From assembly GCA_017483605.1 (NCBI GenBank), contig JAFUWG010000011.1, positions 1-49,842 of the forward strand: a stretch of DNA of 49,842 nt, in the 5' to 3' direction. This DNA is from Bacteroidaceae bacterium. Lineage in GTDB: Bacteria > Bacteroidota > Bacteroidia > Bacteroidales > Bacteroidaceae. The position numbers were made by a program, and so were the translations under genes. Numbering within the stretch: the first letter of the stretch is position 1; each line of letters starts with the position of its first letter. The notes beneath the pieces were generated by a model. That model was not told the DNA's origin and ran no database searches. It saw only the letters and a program-made list of their open reading frames with translations. Shown in pieces: positions 1 through 7,646 of this stretch.

Positions 1-347
1 AAATTTGGGGTAACAAATCGGGGTGTTTTGAGGGGCAAAATGTACCAAATTGCCTATAAAAATTGGGACGTTTTTGTTACCAGTTTGTTACCCGACAGCC
101 AGCAAACGCCCTAAAAATGCGGCAATTTAATATAACGGCCGCCGCATCTTACGAGGGGTAAACGAGGGGATGATTGGTGGTGAACCAGCAGGGAATCAGT
201 AAGTTGAGTTGAAAAATGAGGTGATTTTTGGGAGGTGTTGAGGAGGAGTGATTTTCCCGTAGTTTTGAGCCCTGAAAAGTACAAATTGACCAAAGAAAAA
301 AGTTACAGTTAACATTATTTTATTAACATTATTAATTTTTAAATCAA
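1..347. other. Non-coding stretch upstream of the BspA-like gene
   Basis: I find no convincing gene here. A short open frame on the minus strand (111-293) has no family features. The first 60 bases carry GGGGCAAAATGTACC and two 'GTTAC' words, and resemble the region at 41045-41070 (GGGGCAAATTGTAAC), about 19 of 23 bases over the best stretch. A small inverted repeat (ATGCGGC at 118-124, GCCGCAT at 141-147) is present. The stretch 300-347 is very AT-rich, as expected for a promoter and leader, but I could not place a TAnnTTTG box with confidence. Confidence 0.5.
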
Positions 348-3300
348 ATGAAAATGAAAAAGACTCTAAAGTTTGCGTTGCTCACTGCTATTGCAGTGCT
401 GAGCAGCACAAGTGCTTGGGCTGTAAAAGTCTCTGGCGACACATTCGCCTATGGCTATTACAACTATCAGGTAGCGGCAAACCCAGATGCTTCCAACAAC
501 TTGAAGGTGAACATTCTGGGCATTAGAACTGGCTATGAAGATCAGGTCAATAAGGCAGGGAATCTTGAGATTCCAACCACATTTGACATGGTTGACCTCG
601 ACATTGAATACCACGTGTCAGTAGTCGCTTTCGCAGCAACCACATTCCAGAATCTTACCGCCGTTACAGGGGTTACAATCCCTGCTACCTTCACCGACAT
701 CCCTGCTAATGCGTTCAAGGGCTGTACCAACATCACCAGCATCACTTTCGCAGCAGGTTCGCAGGTGAGAACGATCGGTGCCAACGCTTTCGGTACAACG
801 AGAATCACCAACTTCGACTTCTCACCTTGTGTGAAGTTGGCAGAACTGGTAGATGAGACTTTCGTAGAGCCAGGTCAGAACAACTCGTTCATTACTACGA
901 TTACTCTCCCTGCACAGCCTTATTTCAAGCACATCAACGGCGCGTTCAAGAACCTGACCAATTTGGCTACTCTCAATGGTCTGGAGAACACCTATGTGAC
1001 TGAGATTATCGACGATGCTTTCACTGGCACAAAACTGAAGAACATTAACCTTCCTGCGACAGTGAAGTACATCGCTTCCAACGCACTCAAAGGTTCTGTT
1101 GTAGAAAGCCTTTCTATCAACGTAAGAGACCTTGAGTACCTCGGTGGTGGTAGCGTAGGTGCATCTCCCACTTATACATGGACTACAACTCCTGCAACAA
1201 AAAACCTCTTTGGTGCTGCTACAAACACAACTCTGAAGAGCCTCTCTCTGACTGGTACATTGAAGGGTCAAATTAGTGCAAATGCTTTCTTGGGTTGCAC
1301 TGCTCTGCAAACTGCAACAGGTCTGAGTGGTGCACTCGACCTCACTACTGTAACCTTTGGTTCTAAGGCTACTATCGAAGGAAGTGCATTTGAAGGCTGT
1401 ACTGGTATCACTTCTCTGACGATTGGCGACATTGCCAACAACGAGACTGGCACATTCACCATCCAGGGTGATGCTTTCAAAGGCTGTACAGGTCTTACAG
1501 CTGTCACTATCGGCAATATCTCGACTGCAAACGCGGTTGAAGATGGAGCTTTTGCTGGCTGTACCAACCTTGCTACTGTGACTCTCGGCAACATCTCTGC
1601 TGCAGGTGCTATCAACGATAACGCATTCGTTGCAGACAAGGTAAATTACACTACTGCTGCCAACAACAAACTCGCAACTGTTACGATTGGTGACATCACC
1701 GCTGCTAATGCTATTGGTGCTGCTTCGTTCGGTAAGTTGCTGAAGGACGTTACTATCGGTTCTGTTGTTGCTAATGGTACTGCTATTCCTGCAGGTGCAT
1801 TCGTGTGGGCAAAGATTAGTGCCGCCACATTGAACCTTGCAGCAACTACAGGCAAGTACATCAGCCAAAGTTCAGCAGATCCTGCTAACCCTGCAATCGG
1901 TGCTGATGCATTCGACATGAGTGCCATCACAGGTCTTGCAGCTACAGAAGTTTATCCAGCCATCACCATTGGTGAAATCCGTTCAAAAGGTGGTGCTTTC
2001 GATACTGATGCCATCACTTCACCTGCATCTATCAAGACTCTCACCTTCGCTGGTGACATCGCTGCCAACGGTATTGACGTAGAACTTCTGAGTGCTGCAG
2101 CATTGACTGCCATCACATTCAATGGCAAGATTGGTGCAGCAGGTCTTGCTACAGGTTCATTTGCTAATCAGACAAACATCGTTACCTTCAACTTTGCCGG
2201 TGAACTGGCTGCTGGTGCTGTTGCCGCAGGTGCATTCGATGCTTCAGGTCTCGGTGCAGCCACTGTTGTCATCAACTACACATGTGCAGATGTGGATGAC
2301 TATACTGTCAATCCATTCGACAACAATGCGTTCAGTGCTTCTGCTGCAGACAATACAACACGTTTCATCTCTATCAACGTAGCAGACGCCGACCTGTTGG
2401 CTGAGTTCAAAGATGCCACTTACGGTATTGGTGATAATGCAGTAACTGGTGCTACAAGCGACGTTTTCGATATCTTCCTCGTGACATTCCCAACAGACCC
2501 TGTTACACCAATGGCCATGACCTTCCCTGCCTACGTAGGCAAGAACGCTTCCAGCGTGGCTTGGGGACGCTATGACGACTTCGGAGCATTCGCTGTTGAC
2601 GCTAACCCAGATTACACAACTGCTCTCACGAACGGCGTGAAGGTACAGCGTTACCAGACTATCGGTACTACTACAAAGGTAAAGGTGACACTCTATGGTG
2701 TATATACTGACGAAGATGATAACGCAAAGGTTTCTACTGTCTATATGGTTCCTCTCAAGGTGAAAGATGGATACTATGAGGTTGCGAATACAAACGCTAA
2801 GACCGTCATTGTGAAGGTTGAAAGCAGAGGCGATGCATTCGCTGCTGGTACAACGCTCCACGTGCCATTCACAGATGTTGCAACAAACAACTCTGTATGG
2901 ACAGACCTGCCTACAAATGAATTCACATATTCTACTCAAGTTAACACTCACCAGCAACTTTGGGATAATGTTACGGGTTATGAGGACATTTGGAATGGTC
3001 TTGCTGCAGGTACTAATGGCCTCGCTCCATACGCTCTCTTCGTGATGAACAATCCTGCAAGTGCTAACTTCACTGGTTTCGACATCAGCCGTATCACTTT
3101 CACAGAGACCAATGCCGCTTACCTTGGCAACGGCTGGTACTACACCATCCTGAAGAGTTACGACAAGGCCGCCAATGAGGCTGAGGCTCACGCACGTATC
3201 GTATGGCTTGACGACGATGAGGCAACTGCCATCTTCGGAGTGAAGGAAGAGACTGTGAAGACTGCTGCAGACAAGTTCAACGGTGCAATCTACAACCTGC

Positions 3301-3371
3301 AGGGTGTTCGCGTTGACGAGTCTTACAAGGGCATCGTCATCAAGAACGGTAAGAAGTACCTTCAGAAGTAA
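348..3371 (+). CDS. Secreted BspA-like leucine-rich repeat surface protein
   Basis: Predicted exported protein of 1007 residues. Residues 1-25 are a classic Sec signal peptide (MKMKKTLKFALL, cleavage after SAWA). From about residue 85 to 700 there are repeats of the LRR_5/BspA type, with recurring 'AFKGCTNL', 'AFEGCTGI' and 'TIGDI' words spaced 22-45 residues apart. About residues 760-960 form a non-repeat domain. The last 40 residues (IYNLQGVRVDESYKG, then NGKKYLQK) match the short C-terminal module common on exported Prevotella and Bacteroides proteins, which resembles type IX sorting tails. BspA-family proteins are surface adhesins; that role is inferred here. The repeat DNA is built from closely similar codons, so repeat-number variation is possible. 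A strong hairpin lies 45 bases after the stop, followed by a small gene on the same strand. Confidence 0.85.
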   Translation: MKMKKTLKFALLTAIAVLSSTSAWAVKVSGDTFAYGYYNYQVAANPDASNNLKVNILGIRTGYEDQVNKAGNLEIPTTFDMVDLDIEYHVSVVAFAATTFQNLTAVTGVTIPATFTDIPANAFKGCTNITSITFAAGSQVRTIGANAFGTTRITNFDFSPCVKLAELVDETFVEPGQNNSFITTITLPAQPYFKHINGAFKNLTNLATLNGLENTYVTEIIDDAFTGTKLKNINLPATVKYIASNALKGSVVESLSINVRDLEYLGGGSVGASPTYTWTTTPATKNLFGAATNTTLKSLSLTGTLKGQISANAFLGCTALQTATGLSGALDLTTVTFGSKATIEGSAFEGCTGITSLTIGDIANNETGTFTIQGDAFKGCTGLTAVTIGNISTANAVEDGAFAGCTNLATVTLGNISAAGAINDNAFVADKVNYTTAANNKLATVTIGDITAANAIGAASFGKLLKDVTIGSVVANGTAIPAGAFVWAKISAATLNLAATTGKYISQSSADPANPAIGADAFDMSAITGLAATEVYPAITIGEIRSKGGAFDTDAITSPASIKTLTFAGDIAANGIDVELLSAAALTAITFNGKIGAAGLATGSFANQTNIVTFNFAGELAAGAVAAGAFDASGLGAATVVINYTCADVDDYTVNPFDNNAFSASAADNTTRFISINVADADLLAEFKDATYGIGDNAVTGATSDVFDIFLVTFPTDPVTPMAMTFPAYVGKNASSVAWGRYDDFGAFAVDANPDYTTALTNGVKVQRYQTIGTTTKVKVTLYGVYTDEDDNAKVSTVYMVPLKVKDGYYEVANTNAKTVIVKVESRGDAFAAGTTLHVPFTDVATNNSVWTDLPTNEFTYSTQVNTHQQLWDNVTGYEDIWNGLAAGTNGLAPYALFVMNNPASANFTGFDISRITFTETNAAYLGNGWYYTILKSYDKAANEAEAHARIVWLDDDEATAIFGVKEETVKTAADKFNGAIYNLQGVRVDESYKGIVIKNGKKYLQK

Positions 3372-3415
3372 TCACTTTGATTCTCAATAAACTTAATTAA
3401 CTCATTCAAAAGACC

Positions 3416-3443
3416 GTGCAGGGAGGTTTATCCCTCCCTGCAC
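3416..3443 (+). terminator. GC-rich hairpin after the BspA-like gene
   Basis: GTGCAGGGAGG pairs perfectly with CCTCCCTGCAC across a 6-base loop. An A-rich rather than T-rich tract follows, so it may act as a partial terminator or as an mRNA-stabilising or processing hairpin between the LRR gene and the small gene that starts 25 bases later. Confidence 0.65.
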
Positions 3444-3467
3444 ACTTCAATCAAAAAAAGTAAAAAG

Positions 3468-3626
3468 ATGGACAAGAAATTGTATTTAGAGCCAGAAATG
3501 GAAATTGTGAACATTGCCTTTGAGGCAAGCATCCTTGTCGGCTCCGATCCTATCGGCGAAGAGGGTGGTGAAATCGGCGGCAAAACTGTTGACACAGAAA
3601 CACCAGGTTGGGACGACCAATTCTAA
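3468..3626 (+). CDS. Small 52-residue acidic protein, unknown function
   Basis: This short gene encodes a 52-residue protein beginning MDKKLYLEPEMEIVNIAF and ending PGWDDQF. The pattern is a 'Y..P.ME.V.I' head, a middle 'ILVGSDP', then a Gly/Glu/Asp-rich tail. I recall many unannotated Bacteroidales small proteins of this shape (K.Y..P...V......LL.GS, then an acidic Gly-rich tail). It lacks a signal peptide and a transmembrane segment. It sits 97 bases after the LRR gene and ends 21 bases before a strong terminator, so it is transcribed as its own unit or as the tail of the LRR transcript. Function unknown. A peptide precursor cut at the Gly-Ser is one idea, but no modifying enzyme is nearby. 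Confidence 0.65.
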   Translation: MDKKLYLEPEMEIVNIAFEASILVGSDPIGEEGGEIGGKTVDTETPGWDDQF

Positions 3627-3647
3627 ACAAGGAACTCACAAGAAACT

Positions 3648-3690
3648 AATCGGGGGCACGGACATCCAAAGTCCATGCCCCGATTCTTTT
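3648..3690 (+). terminator. Rho-independent terminator after the small protein gene
   Basis: AATCGGGG...GGAC pairs with GTCC...CCCCGATT (one bulged G, one mismatch) around a 7-base loop. CTTTT follows. Confidence 0.8.
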
Positions 3691-3771
3691 AATCAAGCAC
3701 CTACTTCCTTCCACAAGAAGTCTTTTGAAATCAAAGAAAAACACTCTTTTTTCAATTTTCCCTTGAAATAT

Positions 3772-3802
3772 TTTGTCTGTTCGGAAAAAGGTTGTACCTT
3801 TG
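3772..3802 (+). promoter_or_regulatory. Bacteroidetes-type promoter of the AbiF RNA/gene unit
   Basis: A -33 TTTG at 3772-3775 is separated by 19 bases from a -7 TACCTTTG at 3795-3802. Both boxes and the spacing fit the Bacteroidetes primary sigma factor. Transcription should start near 3808, just before the structured RNA and 57 bases before the start codon. Confidence 0.85.
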
Positions 3803-3805
3803 CAA

Positions 3806-3856
3806 CACGAGAACCCGCCAAGCCTCTCCACGATGCTTAAATCGGCGGGTCGTTTT
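3806..3856 (+). ncRNA. Structured RNA upstream of the AbiF-family gene (abiF RNA-like)
   Basis: The RNA between the promoter and the gene folds into ACCCGCC (3813-3819) paired with GGCGGGT (3844-3850), enclosing a second stem AAGC/GCTT (3820-3823 with 3835-3838) and an 11-base loop CTCTCCACGAT. The GAG near the 5' end could pair with CTC in that loop as a pseudoknot. CGTTTTATTTT follows, so the outer stem can also act as a terminator that limits read-through into the gene. I recall a conserved 'abiF RNA' motif reported upstream of Abi_2-family genes; the position and fold here fit that, but membership is not tested. Confidence 0.65.
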
Positions 3857-3864
3857 ATTTTGTT

Positions 3865-4758
3865 ATGGCACATTATACAAAGACATACTCGTCACCCAGT
3901 CAATTGGTGACCTTGTTACAATCGCGTGGCCTCCATGTTTCGGATGTTGCACGGACGGAAAACTATCTCCGCCACATCGGGTATTACAGATTCAGTGCAT
4001 ACCTCTATCCTCTTCTGAACACACCGAAAGAGAGCCATGTGTTTAAAACTGGTGCTACGTTTAATCAGGCGTTGGATATGTACCGTTTCGACAGGCATTT
4101 GCGACTGCTGATGTTCAATGAGATTGAAAAGATAGAGATTGCCGCCCGTAGTGCCATTGTCAACATCACAAGCCGAGAGGCAGGGAATCCATTTTGGATG
4201 ACAGACCCGTCGTGCTTTTATGATACAACGACCTTTATGAAGACAAAGCAACTCATCGATGTTGAGTTGGCCAAGTCGCGTGAAGATTTCATCGAGCATT
4301 TCCACAACACTTATTCTGACCCATATCCTCCTGCATGGATGTTGGCGGAGATTCTTCCCTTGGGCGTCTTGACCAAGATATATGACAACATCAAGAGTAA
4401 TCAAATCCGAAAGAAGATAGCACAAGAGTTCTCTTTGAGTGTACCAGTCTTTAACTCATGGATGACAATTATTACTGTTGCCAGAAACAATTGTGGTCAT
4501 CATGCCCGCGTATGGAACCGCACATTTGCATTGAGGGTCCTGACACAGCGACGTATGGTACGTCCTTGGCTAATGATTCCTGTCAATCAGAAGAAAGCCT
4601 ATTTCAGCCTATGCATCATCAAGTATTTCTTGAACATCATTTCTCCAAATAACGACATGAAGGCAAAAATTGATGTACTGTTGTCCACTTACCCATCCAT
4701 TGACATAAACGCCATGGGATTCCCCTGCGGATGGGAAACGGAGCCTTTGTGGCAATAA
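3865..4758 (+). CDS. Abi_2/AbiF-family protein (HEPN-type abortive infection protein)
   Basis: A 297-residue cytoplasmic protein of the Abi_2 family (AbiD/AbiF), linked to phage abortive infection. Family hallmarks are the N-terminal 'LLQSRGL', 'YLRHIGYYRFSAY', the helix 'FDRHLRLLMFNEIEKIEIAAR' region (residues 75-95) and the C-terminal 'VARNNCGHHARVWNR' (206-219). In the last, R207-N-x-x-x-H212 fits the HEPN RX4-6H ribonuclease signature. It has its own promoter (3772-3802), a structured RNA leader and a terminator at 4845-4876, so it is a stand-alone unit between unrelated genes, as expected for a defence or toxin-antitoxin module. RNase activity, and restraint by the upstream RNA, are inferences. 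No partner protein gene is seen. Confidence 0.85.
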   Translation: MAHYTKTYSSPSQLVTLLQSRGLHVSDVARTENYLRHIGYYRFSAYLYPLLNTPKESHVFKTGATFNQALDMYRFDRHLRLLMFNEIEKIEIAARSAIVNITSREAGNPFWMTDPSCFYDTTTFMKTKQLIDVELAKSREDFIEHFHNTYSDPYPPAWMLAEILPLGVLTKIYDNIKSNQIRKKIAQEFSLSVPVFNSWMTIITVARNNCGHHARVWNRTFALRVLTQRRMVRPWLMIPVNQKKAYFSLCIIKYFLNIISPNNDMKAKIDVLLSTYPSIDINAMGFPCGWETEPLWQ

Positions 4759-4844
4759 TTCCCTCTGCAAAATTTGGAGGAGATGAAGGATAAGAAACTT
4801 TTCTGTAAAGGGCATTGCAAGAATAAGAAGAAGAACCAGAATAG

Positions 4845-4876
4845 CACCCGTACACGAGTTAATTTGTGTACGGGTG
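4845..4876 (+). terminator. Terminator after the AbiF-family gene
   Basis: CACCCGTACAC (4845-4855) pairs perfectly with GTGTACGGGTG (4866-4876) across 10 bases; TTGTATGATT follows. The second arm overlaps the start of a dispersed repeat. Confidence 0.7.
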
Positions 4877-4925
4877 TTGTATGATTATAAATCCTCGACA
4901 TGAATTGATACGAAACGAGGGAACG
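4866..4925. repeat. Dispersed repeat of about 60 bp, copy 1
   Basis: Matches 41110-41169 at roughly 49 of 60 positions in the same orientation. The core contains TGAATTGATACG flanked by CCTCG and CGAGG, which can form a small hairpin. A more degenerate inverted partial copy may lie at 38098-38122. Function unknown; both main copies lie in intergenic DNA. Confidence 0.65.
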
Positions 4926-4975
4926 ACAAGGGAGGGGAAGGGGAAAGAGGTGGAGGGATGATTTTGGTGGGAAGA

Positions 4976-5008
4976 TTTGTTTGTTTGGGAGAAAACCGTT
5001 ATCTTTGC
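4976..5008 (+). promoter_or_regulatory. Promoter for the aminopeptidase-ruvA unit
   Basis: TTTG at 4976-4979 and TATCTTTG at 5001-5008 with a 21-base spacer. The promoter lies inside the longest open frame (ATG at 4958), so the true start must be downstream, at 5069 or 5072. Confidence 0.8.
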
Positions 5009-5068
5009 AAGTTGGATGAGGTTGCGGGGTTGGGATTTGGAGAAAAAATAAGGAAAAAACTCTGGAAT

Positions 5069-6898
5069 ATGATGAAGACAACGGAGAAAGTGGAGGCGTT
5101 GAGAAGCCTCATGAGAAGAGAGGGCATCGGTGCGTTCATCACACCGAGCACTGACCCGCACACGGGTGAGTATGTACCGGAACGATGGAAGTCACGCCGA
5201 TGGATTAGCGGCTTCACGGGGTCGGCAGGCACGGCGGTGGTCACACTCGACAAGGCTGCCCTGTGGACGGATTCGCGTTATTTCATTCAGGCAACGGAGC
5301 AGTTGGCCGGTTCGGGCTATGTGCTGATGAAGGAAAAGATTGAGGGAACGCCAAGCATTACGGAGTGGCTGGGCAGCGTGTTGCCGAAGGGCAGCGTTGT
5401 GGCGGTGGACGGATGGGTGAACACGACTGCCGATGTGGAAGACCTGGAGAAAGAACTGCGTGCCTACGGATTGACGTTGCGTACAGACATCGACCCCTAC
5501 GAGGAAATCTGGAACGACCGCCCTGCCCCACCCTTGAGCAAGGCGTTTGTGCAGGAGGTGAAATATGCCGGCGAAAGTGCGGCATCGAAAATTGCCCGCA
5601 TCCGTGAAAAGACGGGACAGAATGCGTTGGTTCTCTCCTCGCTTGAAGAGGTGGCATGGACGCTGAACCTGCGTGCCGACGATGTGGCATATACGCCTTT
5701 CGTGTTGGGCTATGTGGTCATCACGCCGACCGACACATTATTATATACGTATAAGGAGAAGGTGACGGCAGAGGTGGAAGCGTATCTGAAGGCTGAGGGT
5801 GTGGGGTTGAGACCTTACGAAAGCATCGTTGACGACCTCGGAAGGCTGGACATGCCTGTCTGCGTGCAGCCCAACAAGACCAACCATGCCGTATATACTG
5901 CCATCAAGACGCCCGTCCGCAAGGATAGCCCTGTCGGCAAGATGCTGATTTTCAAGAACGAGACGGAAATCAAGTGTTTCCGCAATGCGATGGAAAAGGA
6001 TGGCGTGGCAATGGTGAAGTGGATGAAATGGACGTTGGAGAATGTGCCCAAAGGCGGTCAGACAGAATTGTCGCTGTCGGCAAAGTTGGAGGCTTTCCGT
6101 GCAGAGCAGCCGCTCTTCAAGGGCATCAGTTTCGAGAGCATCATGGGGTATGCCCACCACGGAGCGATTGTCCATTACGACCCGACTCCTGAGACGGACA
6201 TCCCCGTGAAGCCCGAAGGTCTGCTGCTGATAGACTCTGGCGGTCAGTATCTGGACGGAACGACAGACATCACCCGAACGATTCCTCTGGGACCGCTCAC
6301 ATGGGAGATGCGACGCGACTACACGCTGGTGCTGAAAGGCTGGATTCGCCTGGGTTCCGCCGTGTTCCCCAAAGGCACGTGTGGCACTCAACTCGACGCA
6401 TTTGCCCGTGAGGCGATGTGGAAATACGGCATCAACTACCTGCACGGCACGGGGCACGGCGTGGGGCAGTTCATGTCGGTGCATGAAGGCATCGACCTGC
6501 ACCAGTTCCGTATGCAGTGGCGGCCTACCCCACTCTTGCCTGGCATGACCATCACCGACGAGCCAGGCATCTACATCGAGGGCAGCCACGGCGTGCGTCA
6601 TGAAGACACCATGCTGGTGGTGAACGCAGACTTTACGGGCAAGAACGGCGTGGTGAATATGCCAGGTGCAAAGCCCTACGACGGCGGCGAGGCGGCGGGC
6701 ATCACGTTCGGCCCTTACTACACATTCGAGCATTTGACGCTCTGCCCCATCCTCACCAGCCCGATTCTGGTGGAGATGTTGACGGAAGAAGAGCGGAAGT
6801 GGTTCAACCAGTATCAGCAGACGGTGTATGAACGGTTGGCTCCACGATTGGACGAGGAGCACCGAGTGTGGCTAAAGGAAATTTGCAAGGAGATTTAA
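5069..6898 (+). CDS. pepP: Xaa-Pro aminopeptidase (M24B, long three-domain type)
   Basis: Removes N-terminal residues from peptides with proline in second position; cytoplasmic dinuclear metal enzyme. It is 609 residues from the chosen start, the length of the eukaryote-like three-domain aminopeptidase P rather than the 440-residue E. coli form. The N-terminal creatinase-like domain begins at '[17 protein letters not shown]'. Metal ligands are visible as D389 (LIDSGG), D400 (GTTDITR), H463 (GTGHGVG), E498 (TDEPG) and E512 (RHEDT). An open frame extends back to 4958, but a strong promoter at 4976-5008 places transcription start after that codon. ruvA follows 11 bases later and is probably co-transcribed. 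Confidence 0.92.
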   Translation: MMKTTEKVEALRSLMRREGIGAFITPSTDPHTGEYVPERWKSRRWISGFTGSAGTAVVTLDKAALWTDSRYFIQATEQLAGSGYVLMKEKIEGTPSITEWLGSVLPKGSVVAVDGWVNTTADVEDLEKELRAYGLTLRTDIDPYEEIWNDRPAPPLSKAFVQEVKYAGESAASKIARIREKTGQNALVLSSLEEVAWTLNLRADDVAYTPFVLGYVVITPTDTLLYTYKEKVTAEVEAYLKAEGVGLRPYESIVDDLGRLDMPVCVQPNKTNHAVYTAIKTPVRKDSPVGKMLIFKNETEIKCFRNAMEKDGVAMVKWMKWTLENVPKGGQTELSLSAKLEAFRAEQPLFKGISFESIMGYAHHGAIVHYDPTPETDIPVKPEGLLLIDSGGQYLDGTTDITRTIPLGPLTWEMRRDYTLVLKGWIRLGSAVFPKGTCGTQLDAFAREAMWKYGINYLHGTGHGVGQFMSVHEGIDLHQFRMQWRPTPLLPGMTITDEPGIYIEGSHGVRHEDTMLVVNADFTGKNGVVNMPGAKPYDGGEAAGITFGPYYTFEHLTLCPILTSPILVEMLTEEERKWFNQYQQTVYERLAPRLDEEHRVWLKEICKEI

Positions 6899-6909
6899 AA
6901 CGAGAAATC

Positions 6910-7512
6910 ATGATAGAATACGTTAGAGGAATCCTCGACGAGTTGACCCCTACCCAAGCGACGATTGAGTGTCATGGCGTGGGTTATCTGCTCAACATCT
7001 CGCTCAACACCTACACGGCATTGCAGGGCAAGGGCGAGGCACGACTTTTTGTCTATGAAGCCATCCGTGAAGACGCATGGGTGCTGTTCGGCTTTGCCAC
7101 CAAACAGGAGCGTGAACTTTTCCTGCTACTCATCAGCGTGAGCGGTGTGGGCGGCAATACGGCTCGCACGATGCTCAGCAGTTTCTCGGCGCCAGAACTG
7201 GCAGGGCTTATCATGGACGGCAACGAGAAGATGCTCAAGACCGTGAAGGGGCTTGGTGCCAAGACGGCACAACGCATCATCGTGGAACTTCGCGACAAGG
7301 TTGCGACCCTCGGACTTCCCACCACCTCCATGTCCGACAGCGGCAGTGCCCCTGCCGTGCAGAACAGCGAGGTCTATAACGAAGCCTTCGAAGCCCTCAA
7401 GATGTTGGGCTTTCCACCTGCTCCCGTTGCCAAGACGGTCAAAGCCATCCTCAAGGATGAGCCTTCTGCCCCCGTGGAAAAGGTCATCAAATTGGCCCTC
7501 AAGATGCTGTAA
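6910..7512 (+). CDS. ruvA: Holliday junction branch migration protein RuvA
   Basis: Tetrameric Holliday-junction-binding subunit that loads the RuvB helicase. 200 residues, the usual length (E. coli 203). It begins [14 protein letters not shown], the OB-fold domain; two helix-hairpin-helix motifs follow ([12 protein letters not shown] and [12 protein letters not shown]); the C-terminal domain III '[11 protein letters not shown]' contacts RuvB. The frame runs upstream to 6868, but that adds 14 residues absent from the family and overlaps the aminopeptidase gene, so ATG 6910 is preferred. sprA follows 134 bases later; the ruvA-sprA neighbourhood is also known from Flavobacterium. Confidence 0.95.
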   Translation: MIEYVRGILDELTPTQATIECHGVGYLLNISLNTYTALQGKGEARLFVYEAIREDAWVLFGFATKQERELFLLLISVSGVGGNTARTMLSSFSAPELAGLIMDGNEKMLKTVKGLGAKTAQRIIVELRDKVATLGLPTTSMSDSGSAPAVQNSEVYNEAFEALKMLGFPPAPVAKTVKAILKDEPSAPVEKVIKLALKML

Positions 7513-7646
7513 ACAAACGGTTGCCAGACGAAACTCTTGGCGAAAAAATCGTCTATTCATACAATAATGCGTGACTTTATACGTTTCTTATTGTAGAGAT
7601 ATGTAAGAATAGGCTCTTGAAGCCTCTCAATATATAGACGATTAGT

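Noticed and set aside
3514-3840. 108-codon frame overlapping the small protein, terminator and abiF RNA
   Set aside because: It crosses a strong terminator and the promoter of the next unit and is out of frame with the better-supported 52-residue protein.
4958-5068. N-terminal extension of the aminopeptidase to ATG 4958
   Set aside because: A well-formed promoter (4976-5008) lies inside it and the added residues do not resemble the family; MMKTTEK at 5069 is preferred.
7513-7646. tRNA or small gene between ruvA and sprA
   Set aside because: No cloverleaf could be folded by eye and no start-stop pair with protein-like composition was found.
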